Shown: positions 20,176 to 29,218, counted from the stretch's first letter. The stretch: 64,000 nucleotides of DNA from Methylobacterium sp. FF17 (GCF_025813715.1 NZ_CP107532.1:1240001-1304000); one strand, 5' to 3'. Notes: generated from the sequence alone by a model not told the origin. Program-made: numbers and translations.

Positions 20176-20649
20176 GTGAGCGGGCAGCAGCTTTTGCGGA
20201 CGAATGGTCTTCGGACAGGTGCGGCGGGCCTCGCATTGCTGGCGGCCTTCGGCGGCGCCATGGCCCAGGAGCCCAAAGCGCCCGGCCAGGACGGCAAGGC
20301 CCCCACCCTCAAGCTCGAACTCAACCGCTTGGAGCCGGCCGGGGAAGCCTGCCGGACCTACCTCCTCGTCGACAACAGCCGAGGGCCTGCCTTGAAGTCC
20401 CTCAAGGTCGACCTTTTCGCCTTCGACACGGAAGGCGTCGCCCAGAAACGCTTGGCGGTGGAACTCGGGCCGGTTCAGGATCGCAAGACGATGGTCCGCC
20501 TGTTCGACTTCCCGGCGCTCGCCTGTCCCAGGATCGGCCGCGTCCTGCTCAACGACGTGCTCGCCTGCGAGGGCGGCGAGGCCAGCCGCGAGAACTGCCT
20601 CGAGCGCATCGAGACCGAGAGCAAGACCCCCGCCAGCTTCGTGCGCTGA
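20176..20649 (+). CDS. Secreted protein of unknown function preceding exbB
   Basis: Predicted periplasmic protein of 157 residues. The chosen GTG is 8 bases after GGAG and gives a signal peptide (basic start, then GAAGLALLAAFGGAMAQ with cleavage probably after MAQ). The mature part is a beta-rich domain (LKLELNRLEPAGEACRTYLL, then VDLFAFDTEGVAQKRLAVEL) with several cysteines near the end (ALACPRIGRVL, LACEGGEASRENC). Alternative GTG and upstream starts exist. It lies 56 bases before exbB on the same strand, so a role with the TonB system is likely, but I do not recognise a named family. Confidence 0.72.
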   Translation: MSGQQLLRTNGLRTGAAGLALLAAFGGAMAQEPKAPGQDGKAPTLKLELNRLEPAGEACRTYLLVDNSRGPALKSLKVDLFAFDTEGVAQKRLAVELGPVQDRKTMVRLFDFPALACPRIGRVLLNDVLACEGGEASRENCLERIETESKTPASFVR

Positions 20650-20705
20650 CCCGCGCACGCGAATCCCAAGCCCGTCCCGCCAACACTCACCCGAAAGAGA
20701 TCGCC

Positions 20706-21397
<692 letters not shown>

Positions 21398-21398
<1 letters not shown>

Positions 21399-21430
21399 TC
21401 TCCCGGGCCTGAGTCATCTCCCGGGCCTGA
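21398..21430 (+). repeat. 18-bp tandem direct repeat at the exbB-exbD junction
   Basis: ATCTCCCGGGCCTGA occurs at 21398 and again at 21416, a period of 18 bases. The first copy starts within the exbB stop codon. The core CCCGGG is itself palindromic. It lies about 110 bases before the exbD start. A different 18-bp tandem repeat occurs at the next gene junction. Confidence 0.85.
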
Positions 21431-21541
21431 CCGCCAACCCCGCGCTCCCGGCGCCGTCTCGGCGCACCGGGTCTCGACAGCAACTTGATCGGAGGGTTGG
21501 CCGAAAGGCCGCCCGCCCTGGCCCCGGAGGGCCGCTCCACG

Positions 21542-22030
21542 ATGGCAATGGGTTCGATCCGCTCCGGCGGCGGCGACGACGAGGATGGCCTCGACGCGGC
21601 GCCGATGTCCGAGATCAACGTCACCCCGATGGTGGACGTGATGCTCGTGCTGCTGATCATCTTCATGGTGGCCGCCCCCCTGATGACGACCGGTGTGCCG
21701 GTGCAGTTGCCCAAGACCACGGCGCAGAAGGTGGCGCAGGCCAAGAAGCCGCTGGAGATCTCGATCGACAAGGACGGCAAGCCCTACCTCGCCAAGGAGG
21801 AGCTGACGCCGGACGCGATCATGCCGCGCCTGCGGGCCCTGGCGGCGCAGGACCCGAGCCAGGTGATGCTGGTGCGCGGCGACCGCGAGGTTCCCTACGG
21901 CAAGATCATGGAGGTGATGGGGCTCGTCGGCCAGGCCGGCTTCACCAAGGTCTCGCTGATCGCGCAGTCGCCCGGCGGCGCGCTGCCCTCCGCCCCGGCC
22001 GCAGCCCCCGCCGGCGGAACCGCGCAGTAA
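21542..22030 (+). CDS. exbD: Biopolymer transporter ExbD
   Basis: Single-span inner-membrane partner of ExbB in the TonB motor. The start MAMGSIRSGG is preceded by GGAGGG at about 10 bases and gives 162 residues. The N-terminal cytoplasmic part is followed by SEINVTPMVDVMLVLLIIFM, in which the Asp is the protonatable residue essential for the family. The periplasmic domain runs from about residue 45, with the typical DKDGKPYLAKEEL and VRGDREVPYGKIMEVMG segments. An Ala/Pro-rich tail ends the protein. Its gene lies between exbB and tonB. Confidence 0.94.
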   Translation: MAMGSIRSGGGDDEDGLDAAPMSEINVTPMVDVMLVLLIIFMVAAPLMTTGVPVQLPKTTAQKVAQAKKPLEISIDKDGKPYLAKEELTPDAIMPRLRALAAQDPSQVMLVRGDREVPYGKIMEVMGLVGQAGFTKVSLIAQSPGGALPSAPAAAPAGGTAQ

Positions 22031-22082
22031 GCCCAGGAACGTCCAGAAGCCCAGGAACGTCCATAAGCCCATGAACGTCCAT
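22029..22082 (+). repeat. Three 18-bp tandem repeats overlapping the tonB start
   Basis: Units AAGCCCAGGAACGTCCAG (22029-22046), AAGCCCAGGAACGTCCAT (22047-22064) and AAGCCCATGAACGTCCAT (22065-22082) are tandem. The first begins in the exbD stop codon. The third carries a G-to-T change that creates the tonB ATG, while the second supplies an AGGA ribosome-binding sequence. The block therefore forms the whole translation start region of tonB. Confidence 0.95.
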
Positions 22083-23171
22083 CACCCCGCAACGGCCCTG
22101 GCAGTGACCGGAGATCCGGACCGGCGCGGTCCCTCCGGGCTCGGCTATGCCTTCATCGTCGCCCTCGCGCTGCACATCGCGGCCCTTGTCGGCACGGCGC
22201 TGTACAGCGCCGCCCCGAAGGCGCCCCCCGGCGAGAACATCGTGACGATCGACCTCGCTCCGCAGATGACCGAGGCCGACACCCAGGCCCCCTCCGAGCA
22301 GGCCGCCTCCACGCCCGCCCCACCCGAGGCCAACCCGGTGGAGACCCCGGAGGCCGAGCCGGTCGCCAAGCCGCTGGAGACCACCGAGGTAGCGCCGCCC
22401 GAGGCCACGACACCGCCCCCGCCGGATGCAACCCCGGTCGCGCCCGAGGCCACCACCATGGCCGAGCCGCCGGACGCCCCCGTGACGCCGCCCGTGGAGG
22501 CGGTGGCCGAGCCTCCGCCCGAGGATCAGGTCATCACCTCGTCCGCACCGGAAGCGCCCGCCCTGGCGCCGCCGCCGCCCACCGTCGCGGTGGCCCCGAA
22601 GCCCGTGGAGGTCGAGAAGCCGAAACCCGATCCGGCCAAGATCCTCGAAGCCAAGCGGGAGGCCAAGCGCAAGGCCGACCGCGAGGCCCGGCTGAAGGCC
22701 GAGCAGGAGGAGCGCCGCGAGGCGATCGCCGAGGCGCGGCGCGAGGCCGCCAAGGAGGCCAAGGCGAAGGCCGCCAAGGACGCTGCCCGCCGGGCGGCAG
22801 CGGCGGCCAGCGAGGGCCGCGCACAGCAGAACTCGGCCTCCGCCTCGCGGCAGAGCAGTGCGGGTGCGGCGGCCGGCGGCAACGACGCGAATGCGCTGCG
22901 GGCTTGGCAGGGTATGCTGAGCTCTGCGATCAGGGGCCGGATGAACGCCAATGCGGCGGCCGGCACCAGCGGCGGCGTCGCGGTGGTGCGCTTCACGGTG
23001 TCTCGCTCTGGTCAGGTCCTGAGCGCGGGGCTCGCCAGCAGCAGCGGCGTGGGCGCCATCGACAGCGCGGCGCTCGCGACCGTGCGTGGCGCGCTGCCCG
23101 CAGCACCGGCTGGGATCTCGCTGAGCAGTCTCGCCGTCACCGTGCCGCTTCGCTTCAGCCCCGGTCGCTGA
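22071..23171 (+). CDS. tonB: TonB-family energy transducer
   Basis: Inner-membrane protein that carries ExbBD energy across the periplasm to outer-membrane receptors. In 366 residues there is one membrane anchor (about residues 24-45, GYAFIVALALHIAALVGTAL), a long Pro/Glu/Ala-rich spacer (about 60-190), a charged Ala/Lys/Glu helical stretch (about 195-245) and a C-terminal TonB-like domain (about 275-366, VAVVRFTVSRSGQVLSAGLA). The spacer resembles TolA in part, but exbB and exbD immediately upstream support TonB. The start lies inside an 18-bp tandem repeat. Confidence 0.88.
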   Translation: MNVHHPATALAVTGDPDRRGPSGLGYAFIVALALHIAALVGTALYSAAPKAPPGENIVTIDLAPQMTEADTQAPSEQAASTPAPPEANPVETPEAEPVAKPLETTEVAPPEATTPPPPDATPVAPEATTMAEPPDAPVTPPVEAVAEPPPEDQVITSSAPEAPALAPPPPTVAVAPKPVEVEKPKPDPAKILEAKREAKRKADREARLKAEQEERREAIAEARREAAKEAKAKAAKDAARRAAAAASEGRAQQNSASASRQSSAGAAAGGNDANALRAWQGMLSSAIRGRMNANAAAGTSGGVAVVRFTVSRSGQVLSAGLASSSGVGAIDSAALATVRGALPAAPAGISLSSLAVTVPLRFSPGR

Positions 23172-23187
23172 GCGCGGCGTCCCCGCC

Positions 23188-23718
23188 ATGGCAGTCTGGT
23201 TCACCAGCGACACGCATTTCGGCGATCCGCGCATTCTGCGGATCGACAAGCGGCCCTACCCCGATCTCGCCGCGCACGACGCGGCCCTGATCGCCGCCTG
23301 GAATGCCGTGGTGGCGCCGCAGGACGAGGTCTGGCACCTCGGCGACTTCGCCCTCGGTCCGTCCGAGGTCCGCGTCGCCGAGATCCTGGCGGCCCTGCCG
23401 GGCACCAAGCACCTCATCGTCGGCAACAATGACGGCCCCGGAACGCTGGCGGCGCCCGGCTGGGCTTCCGTGGGACACTACGCCGAGATCACCGTGGAAG
23501 CGCGGCGCCTCGTGCTCTGCCACTACGCCTTCCGGACCTGGAACGGGATCGGGCGCGGTGCCCTCAACCTGCACGGACATTCGCACAACAGGCTGAAGCC
23601 GATCCCCCGCCAGTACGATGTCGGTGTCGATGCGCAGGGCCCTGCGCCGGTCAGCCTGGCAACGATCCTGACGTCAAGGCGCCGTCGAGCCGCAGCGCAC
23701 AAAAAAGCGGAACCATAG
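23188..23718 (+). CDS. Metallophosphoesterase family protein
   Basis: Predicted calcineurin-like phosphoesterase, 176 residues. The metal-ligand blocks appear in order: SDTHFGDPRIL (DxH), WHLGDFALG (GD), IVGNNDGPG in place of the usual GNHD, CHYAF, and LHGHSHN (GHxH). The Asn in place of His in the third block occurs in some members. It starts 16 bases after tonB on the same strand and could be co-transcribed, although a role in TonB function is not known. The physiological substrate is unknown. Confidence 0.88.
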   Translation: MAVWFTSDTHFGDPRILRIDKRPYPDLAAHDAALIAAWNAVVAPQDEVWHLGDFALGPSEVRVAEILAALPGTKHLIVGNNDGPGTLAAPGWASVGHYAEITVEARRLVLCHYAFRTWNGIGRGALNLHGHSHNRLKPIPRQYDVGVDAQGPAPVSLATILTSRRRRAAAHKKAEP

Positions 23719-23908
23719 CGACAGGTCCGCCGTTTTCGGTGTCTGAACGCGAGATGACCGGTCCTGAGCCTCCGGAGCCCCGGATGGGACCACGTTAATC
23801 TTTCGGATACTTCGCCTCGAACCGACTTCTGCAGACCCACTCGTTCCACCCTCCCGTGTCCACATCCCGGATATCTCCGCTCCGGGTGTCCACGTCACAG
23901 GTGTTCCC

Positions 23909-24220
23909 ATGCGTCACTCTCTTCGGCTCTCCCTGGCCGCCAGCCTCGCGCTCGGTCTCGCGGCGCCTGCCCTCGCCGCACCTGCTTGCCTGGATGCGCA
24001 ACGCAAGGTCGACGAGGCCAGCGCCTTGCGCAACCAGTTCCGACAGGAAGCCCGCCTCGGCAACCGGGACCGGGCCTGCGACATCCTCGATGAGATCGGC
24101 GATCGCTATGCCGATGCCCACGATGCTTTCGAGGATTGCGGCGCCGGCGCTGTCGCCATCGACCTGCGCAGCGAGTCTCGTGCGCTCCGCGCGGCGAAGG
24201 CAGTCAATCGCTGCGATTGA
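23909..24220 (+). CDS. Small secreted protein of unknown function
   Basis: A 103-residue protein with a clear signal peptide (MRHSLRLSLAASLALGLAAP, cleavage likely after ALAAPA). The mature part is helical and charged, with four cysteines (ACLDAQRK, RACDILDEI, EDCGAG and a C-terminal RCD), which suggests two disulfides in the periplasm. I do not recognise the family. It stands alone between the metallophosphoesterase and a tiny membrane-protein ORF. Confidence 0.7.
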   Translation: MRHSLRLSLAASLALGLAAPALAAPACLDAQRKVDEASALRNQFRQEARLGNRDRACDILDEIGDRYADAHDAFEDCGAGAVAIDLRSESRALRAAKAVNRCD

Positions 24221-24311
24221 ACGGGTGCGGCCACGCACCGCGTCCCGGCCCCGCTCCATCCAGTTTCATCTCACACGCGGTCGATGATTCGCCGCCGGCA
24301 AGGTCAGTCCG

Positions 24312-24452
24312 ATGAACACCACCGCTCTCCTCGACGCCAACACCCTCGAGCGCAGCATCTCCACCGGCCCGTCCTTCGCGGCTGCCCTCTGCGGCTTCCT
24401 CAGCACCACCGTTGCGACCACGATGGTGATGTTCCTGCTCAGCAGCGTCTGA
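24312..24452 (+). CDS. Putative 46-residue membrane microprotein
   Basis: A short frame beginning MNTTALLDANTLERSISTGP and ending in VMFLLSSV. AAGG lies 8 bases before the ATG. The second half (about residues 20-46) is hydrophobic and could cross the membrane once. It is in an otherwise empty stretch between a secreted protein and the opposite-strand gene at 24565. No family is recognised; the case rests on the ribosome binding site and hydrophobic character only. Confidence 0.45.
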   Translation: MNTTALLDANTLERSISTGPSFAAALCGFLSTTVATTMVMFLLSSV

Positions 24453-24564
24453 CGTTCGGGCTGGAATGGACGGGCAGGCAGGCGAATCACCCGTCGAACT
24501 CTCTGCGGCGTCACGGGTTTCCAACGCAGATCCCATGGCCGTTTTCTGAAAGATCTGCTCCGCC

Positions 24565-24813
24565 TTAAGGGGCGACGAACCAGAACCGGCGCTTGGAGAA
24601 CAACATGTCCGGTTGTCCCACGCTGGCCGTGGGGCGGCAGGGCGCTTCACGGCGCGGGGCGGCCTCAGCGCTTCGCGCAGCCGGCAGCATCAGAGCACTC
24701 GAAACGGGGAACAGCCCGAGCCGTGCCTGGACAGTGGGTTGGCGAACGGCGGATATGGTGACGAGCCCCACCAGCAGCCCCCCCGCGACCGTACCCAGAA
24801 CGAAATTCATCAT
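24565..24813 (-). CDS. Small membrane-anchored hypothetical protein
   Basis: An 82-residue frame starting MMNFVLGTVAGGLLVGLVTI, which reads as an N-terminal membrane anchor, followed by a basic, Ala-rich tail. The open frame extends about 210 bases upstream, but that part looks non-coding. No clear ribosome binding site precedes the two consecutive ATG codons. The position upstream of and divergent from flaF suggests shared promoter space. I do not recognise the family. Confidence 0.5.
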   Translation of the reverse strand: MMNFVLGTVAGGLLVGLVTISAVRQPTVQARLGLFPVSSALMLPAARSAEAAPRREAPCRPTASVGQPDMLFSKRRFWFVAP

Positions 24814-24989
24814 GGCGGTGAAATCCGGCGTCTCCCACCGCACCGGCGGGATCGCGCTCTCTCCCTCGTCGCATTTCCGGGCATGATTACGGCACGGCGG
24901 GGCATTACGATCCTTTAACGAACAAATGAATAAGGTCCGCCACCGCCGGCCCATCTTCGGGCGTCCGTGCAGTGAGGGAGGATCGAGCG

Positions 24990-25349
24990 ATGTCGTACGG
25001 AGCCAGCGCCTATGCCCGTGTTGCACAGACCGCGCTGTCGCCGCGCGAAGCCGAGGCGGCCGTTCTGATCAAGGCTGCCGGCCGCCTTCAGGCGATCCAG
25101 GCCGATTGGGCCAACCAGGCTCCCGCCCTGAACGAGGCCCTGAACTTCAACCAGAAGGTCTGGACGATCATCGCCGGGGCCGCGACCGCGCCGGAAAGCC
25201 CGCTGCCCGTCGAGATCAAGAACAACATCGCCGAGCTCTCGACCTTCGTGTTCAAGCGGATGATCGATACGCTGATCGAGCCGAGCGCAGAGAAGCTGAC
25301 CGCCCTCATCAGCATCAACCAGAACATCGCCGCCGGCCTTCGGCAGTAA
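24990..25349 (+). CDS. flaF: Flagellar biosynthesis regulator FlaF
   Basis: FlaF is needed for flagellin production and export in alphaproteobacteria, working with FlbT. The 119-residue product starts MSYGASAYARVAQTALSPRE behind a GGGAGG ribosome binding site. The NFNQKVWTIIAGAAT and SLSTFVFKRMID-like stretches (here ELSTFVFKRMIDTLIEPSAE) are typical of the family. It is convergent with flbT, with a strong shared hairpin between them, and a flagellin gene lies just beyond. Confidence 0.93.
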   Translation: MSYGASAYARVAQTALSPREAEAAVLIKAAGRLQAIQADWANQAPALNEALNFNQKVWTIIAGAATAPESPLPVEIKNNIAELSTFVFKRMIDTLIEPSAEKLTALISINQNIAAGLRQ

Positions 25350-25376
25350 GCCCTCACGGATCGATCCGGGATACAC

Positions 25377-25414
25377 GCAGAAGCCCGCCGCTCTCACGAG
25401 CGGCGGGCTTCTGC
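25377..25414. terminator. Strong hairpin between convergent flaF and flbT
   Basis: A perfect 16-bp stem (25377-25392 with 25399-25414) encloses a 6-base loop CTCACG. It lies 28 bases after flaF and 9 bases after flbT. Neither side has a long T-run, so it may act as a bidirectional terminator or as 3'-end protection. Confidence 0.75.
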
Positions 25415-25422
25415 GTTGTCGC

Positions 25423-25830
25423 TCACGGCTCCGGTTCGCCCGGTGAGGCCAGCCGGTCGGCGAGGCTCTGCTCGTACTGGATCAGGTCCCGGCAGCGCTT
25501 GAGCGCGCGGTAGCGTTCGCCCTCCGCGAGCCGGTCGTGGATGTCGCGCAGGTAGGGCGCCATGCTCGGCGCGGCCGCCATCAGGGCGTTGGCCTGCCGC
25601 ACGAAGAGGTCCTCGGCCTCCGGCGTCGGCTCGGCGAGATAGAGCACCGTCAGCGTGAGGTAGAGGCGCTTGCAGGCCGTGTCGGCCTCGCTTTCCAGGA
25701 TGATGTCGCCGCCACGCAGGAAGGTCGTCACCGTCTCGATGACGAAGCTCGACCGGCGCGGCCCGTTGCGGATGGAGGCCCCTCCGATGAGCAGGCGCTC
25801 CCCCGGCTTGAGTTCGATCTTCAGGGGCAT
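25423..25830 (-). CDS. flbT: Flagellar biosynthesis repressor FlbT
   Basis: In Caulobacter FlbT binds the flagellin mRNA leader and lowers its stability and translation until the hook is complete. The start MPLKIELKPGERLLIGGASI is the family N-terminus and gives 135 residues; the frame is open 210 bases upstream, but that region is intergenic. VETVTTFLR-like (VIETVTTFLRGGDIIL) and YLTLTVLYL segments match FlbT. It is transcribed away from the flagellin gene and toward flaF. Confidence 0.94.
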   Translation of the reverse strand: MPLKIELKPGERLLIGGASIRNGPRRSSFVIETVTTFLRGGDIILESEADTACKRLYLTLTVLYLAEPTPEAEDLFVRQANALMAAAPSMAPYLRDIHDRLAEGERYRALKRCRDLIQYEQSLADRLASPGEPEP

Positions 25831-26043
25831 GGCGGCTCTCGGAACGCGGAACTGTTCCCGGTGATCGCGGAACATGGTTAACAGATCATGAAGTCGTTTC
25901 GGCTCCATATAGGCTAGAACATTGATTTCATTCGATCGGTGACAAGCTCGGGAGGATTTTCCGTTCTGCCGCAAAGGTTCGTTCACGACCTCGTTTAAGG
26001 GGATGGCAAGGCCCGCGTGGTTTCTTGGCCTCGCCTCCAAAAA

Positions 26044-26074
26044 GGGGGCGCATCGATCAGAATGGATCGCCCCT
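26044..26074 (+). promoter_or_regulatory. Stem directly before the flagellin start codon
   Basis: GGGGGCG (26044-26050) can pair with CGCCCCT (26068-26074), six G-C pairs and one G-U. The 17-base loop allows three further pairs (ATC/GAT). The stem ends one base before the ATG at 26076. No ordinary ribosome binding site sits close to the ATG; the only purine-rich tract is the 5' arm of this stem, so folding may control initiation. Confidence 0.45.
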
Positions 26075-26075
26075 C

Positions 26076-28556
26076 ATGTCTTCCGGCATCACCCTTACCG
26101 CCGCCACGCGCCAGAACCTGCTCTCGCTCCAGGGCACGGCGGACCTCCTGACCCAGACCCAGAACCGCCTCTCCACGGGCAAGAAGGTCAACTCGGCCCT
26201 CGACGATCCGACGAGCTTCTTCACCTCGCAGGCTCTGTCCGGCCGCTCGGGCGATCTCGGCAACCTGCTCAACGGCATCTCGAACGGCGTCCAGACCATC
26301 CAGACCGCCAACCAAGGTATCACCTCGATCCAGAAGCTGGTCGATTCGGCCAAGTCGACGGCCAATCAGGCGCTGGCCGACAAGAGCGCCACCACCAGCG
26401 GCCTCGCCGCCACCGCCGCCACCGTGAGCGGCAGCAAGAGCTTCCAAGGCCTCGCCGGTACGTCCGACGGCACTCAGGACTTCTCGTCGCTGGGCAAGGA
26501 CGGTTCGATCGATATTTCGCTCGACGGCGGCACCACCAAATCGACGATCCGTCTCGACTCGTCCACGCTGGGCAACAACAGCAGCGACCTGACGAAGGTC
26601 TCGGCTAGCCAGATCGTGTCCGCGATCAACAGCCAGATATCCAACACCGCCGCTCTGAAGGGCAAGGTTTCGGCCTCCGTCGGGAGCGACGGGCGTATCA
26701 ACTTCGCGACCACCTCCGCCGGCGCAACGCAGAAACTGTCCGTGGCAGGCTCCGCCAGCTCGACGCTGGATATCGGCTTCGGCAAGGCAGCAACGGCCAA
26801 GGTCGCGACCGTGACCGCAACTGGCGCAAACGTCGGCGCATCCACCGCTTTCTCCGGCGGGAACTCAGCAGAGTTCACCATCAACGACGGTCTCAAGTCC
26901 GTTTCCGTCAAGATCGACGAGAACAGCGCTACGGATGATAGCGGCGGAACTGTCGGAACAACGGGTGATCAGACCGAAGTGCTGGCCGCCATTAACAAGC
27001 AACTCAAGGACGGTGGCTCGTCGGTCACGGCCAGCATCAATTCCAGCAACAAGCTCGTATTCTCCTCGACCGATTCCGGCCCCGACGCTCAGTTAACTGT
27101 TACGGCCGGTAACGGCGGTGTCGATTTGGGATATGGTGGTGCCTACACGACCGGTGCGGGAACGGCTGCTGGTGCCGCCGGCGCGTTCACTGTCACAGGC
27201 GGCGCGACGGTTGCTGCGCCCCCGAACTTGGCGAACGGTAACAGTGCCCAGTTCACTGTCCAGGCTACTGGCGGCACAGCAATCACGATCAAGCTCGACG
27301 CGACGAGCCTCGATGGCGCCACCCCTCCGGTCGCGCTGGGCGAGTCGCCAACCCAGGCCAGGGTAGCGGCGGCTATCAACAAGCAGCTGCAGGCCGGCGG
27401 CAACACCACAACGACAGCCACCATCACCGGTAACGCTCTGATCTTCACCGATACGAACGCTACGACTGGCCCGACGGTAACGTTCACCGCGGACTCGATC
27501 GGCCTCGGGTTTGGTTCGACTTCAGCCAACACCGCAGGCACGTTCTCGGCCGGCACCGGAACGGCCGCCACCGGCCTGTCCTCGACCGGTTCGGATGCGA
27601 CCGACGGGTCGGCGAAGGCTGTCGTTAACGGCAACGTTGCCCTGACCACCGCCTCCGACCTGAGCACAAAGAACGCGAACTTCACCATCCAGATCGGCAC
27701 CGGAACGGCGAAGACGATCAAGATTGACAACACCACGGGTGCGACTGCTGCATCGACCACGAAGCAGGAAATCCTCGACTCCATCAACAAGCAGATCAAC
27801 GCGGATACGGGTCTTGCCGGCAACGTCGTGGCTAGCCTCGATGCGAACGACAAGCTCGTCATCAGCTCCACGGCCGCCGGCGCCAGCCAGAAGATCACCA
27901 TCCAGGCGGCGCAAGGCACGACGGCTAGTCTCAATGCCGATATCGGCTTTGGCCTTCAGGCTTCGAGCGTGGCCGGTCAGGGTCCCGCAACGGCCGTCTC
28001 CGGCTTCGGCAAGGACAGCACAGGCTCCACCAACACCACTCGGCAGACCCTCGCGAAGCAGTTCAACGAAATCCTGAACCAGATCACCCAGCAGGCGAAG
28101 GATTCGAGCTACAACGGCATCAACCTGCTCTACCGCAGCGGGACGGATTCCACCGAGAACTCGCTGAAGGTGACCTTCAATGAGACAGGTTCGTCGAGCC
28201 TGACCATCGCGGGCGCCAAGCTGGACTCGGATGGCCTTGGCCTCACCGCCTCGACCGGCGGCTTCCAGACCGACACCGAGATCAACCAGACTCTGACGGC
28301 AATCACCTCCGCGACCAGCCAGCTTCGTGCTCAGTCCTCGACCTTCGGTTCGAACCTCTCCATCGTGCAGAACCGTCAGGACTTCTCGAAGAACCTGATC
28401 AACATCCTCGACACCGGCTCGGCCAACCTGACGAACGCGGACCTCAACGAGGAAGCCGCCAACTCGCAGGCCCTGTCGACCCGCCAGTCGATCGGCATCT
28501 CGGCCCTCTCGCTCGCCAACACCGCGCAGCAGGGCATCCTGCAGCTCCTCCGCTAA
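26076..28556 (+). CDS. Large flagellin with four internal repeat domains
   Basis: Filament subunit of 826 residues, about twice the usual alphaproteobacterial size. The N-terminal D0/D1 region (residues 1-120, TRQNLLSLQGTADLLTQTQN and RLSTGKKVNSALDDPTSFFT) and C-terminal D1/D0 region (about 655-826, ending LANTAQQGILQLLR) are canonical. Between them are four diverged units of about 110 residues near 135-245, 262-365, 388-500 and 530-640. Each has a strand-rich start, an xAINxQ motif resembling the flagellin hook IN motif, and a GFG/GYG turn. Codon use in the middle is looser and less GC-rich. flbT and flaF are adjacent. Confidence 0.95.
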   Translation: MSSGITLTAATRQNLLSLQGTADLLTQTQNRLSTGKKVNSALDDPTSFFTSQALSGRSGDLGNLLNGISNGVQTIQTANQGITSIQKLVDSAKSTANQALADKSATTSGLAATAATVSGSKSFQGLAGTSDGTQDFSSLGKDGSIDISLDGGTTKSTIRLDSSTLGNNSSDLTKVSASQIVSAINSQISNTAALKGKVSASVGSDGRINFATTSAGATQKLSVAGSASSTLDIGFGKAATAKVATVTATGANVGASTAFSGGNSAEFTINDGLKSVSVKIDENSATDDSGGTVGTTGDQTEVLAAINKQLKDGGSSVTASINSSNKLVFSSTDSGPDAQLTVTAGNGGVDLGYGGAYTTGAGTAAGAAGAFTVTGGATVAAPPNLANGNSAQFTVQATGGTAITIKLDATSLDGATPPVALGESPTQARVAAAINKQLQAGGNTTTTATITGNALIFTDTNATTGPTVTFTADSIGLGFGSTSANTAGTFSAGTGTAATGLSSTGSDATDGSAKAVVNGNVALTTASDLSTKNANFTIQIGTGTAKTIKIDNTTGATAASTTKQEILDSINKQINADTGLAGNVVASLDANDKLVISSTAAGASQKITIQAAQGTTASLNADIGFGLQASSVAGQGPATAVSGFGKDSTGSTNTTRQTLAKQFNEILNQITQQAKDSSYNGINLLYRSGTDSTENSLKVTFNETGSSSLTIAGAKLDSDGLGLTASTGGFQTDTEINQTLTAITSATSQLRAQSSTFGSNLSIVQNRQDFSKNLINILDTGSANLTNADLNEEAANSQALSTRQSIGISALSLANTAQQGILQLLR

Positions 28557-28619
28557 GGGTTGAGACCGCCGCCGGCCCTCGGGCCGGCGGTCCGTCCCGA
28601 GAGCCGACAGGCGAAAACG

Positions 28620-28656
28620 AAAAGGCCGGGGCACATCGCCCCGGCCTTTTCCTTTT
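28620..28656. terminator. Bidirectional rho-independent terminator
   Basis: AAAAGGCCGGGGC (28620-28632) pairs perfectly with GCCCCGGCCTTTT (28638-28650) around a 5-base loop. T-rich sequence follows on both strands (CCTTTTAC on plus; TTTTCGTTTTC on minus). It lies between the convergent flagellin and FlaG-like genes and should terminate both. A second GC-rich hairpin without T-run lies just upstream at about 28568-28590. Confidence 0.9.
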
Positions 28657-28671
28657 ACATCGTACGGTGTT

Positions 28672-29070
28672 CTAGGCGGTGCGGTCGACGGGGCGCGTCA
28701 CCGGCCGGGCACGGGCCTCGGCGGCCTCGGCATAGGCGCGGGCCTTGAGCACCACCGGGTCTGGCAGTTGCACGACCACGTCGCCGGAACTCGGGTCGAC
28801 CTCCTGATAGACCACCGCCTTGGTGTCCCGGTCGATCCGGATGCGGGGTTCGCGCGCGGGCGCCTCGGCCTTCGCCGCCACCGGGCGTTCCTCGGCCACG
28901 GATCGGGAAGCGGCACGAGGATCGACGCCCGGATCCGGGCTGCGGATATCGACCCGCACCGCCGGCTCGAGGGGGGCCGGCGCCTGGACGGGCTGGACTG
29001 CCGGAATCGGACCCGGCGTGGCGCCGAGGCTGCGCGCCGGCAGCGTGGCGCCTATGCTGGTGATCGACAT
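28672..29070 (-). CDS. FlaG-like flagellar-associated protein
   Basis: A 132-residue protein starting MSITSIGATLPARSLGATPG, with AGGAG 6 bases before the ATG. The N-terminal two thirds are Pro/Ala-rich and probably disordered. The C-terminal part (RIRIDRDTKAVVYQEVDPSS followed by GDVVVQLPD) resembles the conserved core of FlaG, which influences filament length. The adjacent flagellin gene, convergent and sharing a terminator, supports this. The match is by motif only, and the long N-terminus is unusual. Confidence 0.65.
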   Translation of the reverse strand: MSITSIGATLPARSLGATPGPIPAVQPVQAPAPLEPAVRVDIRSPDPGVDPRAASRSVAEERPVAAKAEAPAREPRIRIDRDTKAVVYQEVDPSSGDVVVQLPDPVVLKARAYAEAAEARARPVTRPVDRTA

Positions 29071-29218
29071 CGCACGCTCCTGCGCTCCTTTGTGGCGGTC
29101 TCCCCTCAGACAAGCCAGGCGGCGTGAATCGGATCTTAAGGTTTTCGCGCGCACGCCGCCTTCTTCCCGAGCTTGCTCAAGGGAAGACCAACGCCATTCA
29201 TCAAAATGGAACGATTCG

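Noticed and set aside
22029..22082. A CRISPR-like repeat
   Set aside because: There are only three directly abutting 18-bp units with no spacers and no cas genes, so this is a simple tandem repeat.
25831..26043. A sigma54 promoter for flagellin
   Set aside because: A GG-N10-GC-like sequence exists near TGGCAAGGCCCGCG, but the match to TGGCAC-N5-TTGC is too poor to support.
28568..28590. A second terminator right after the flagellin gene
   Set aside because: The stem CCGCCGGCCC/GGGCCGGCGG is strong but has a 2-base loop and no T-run. The better terminator lies at 28620-28656.
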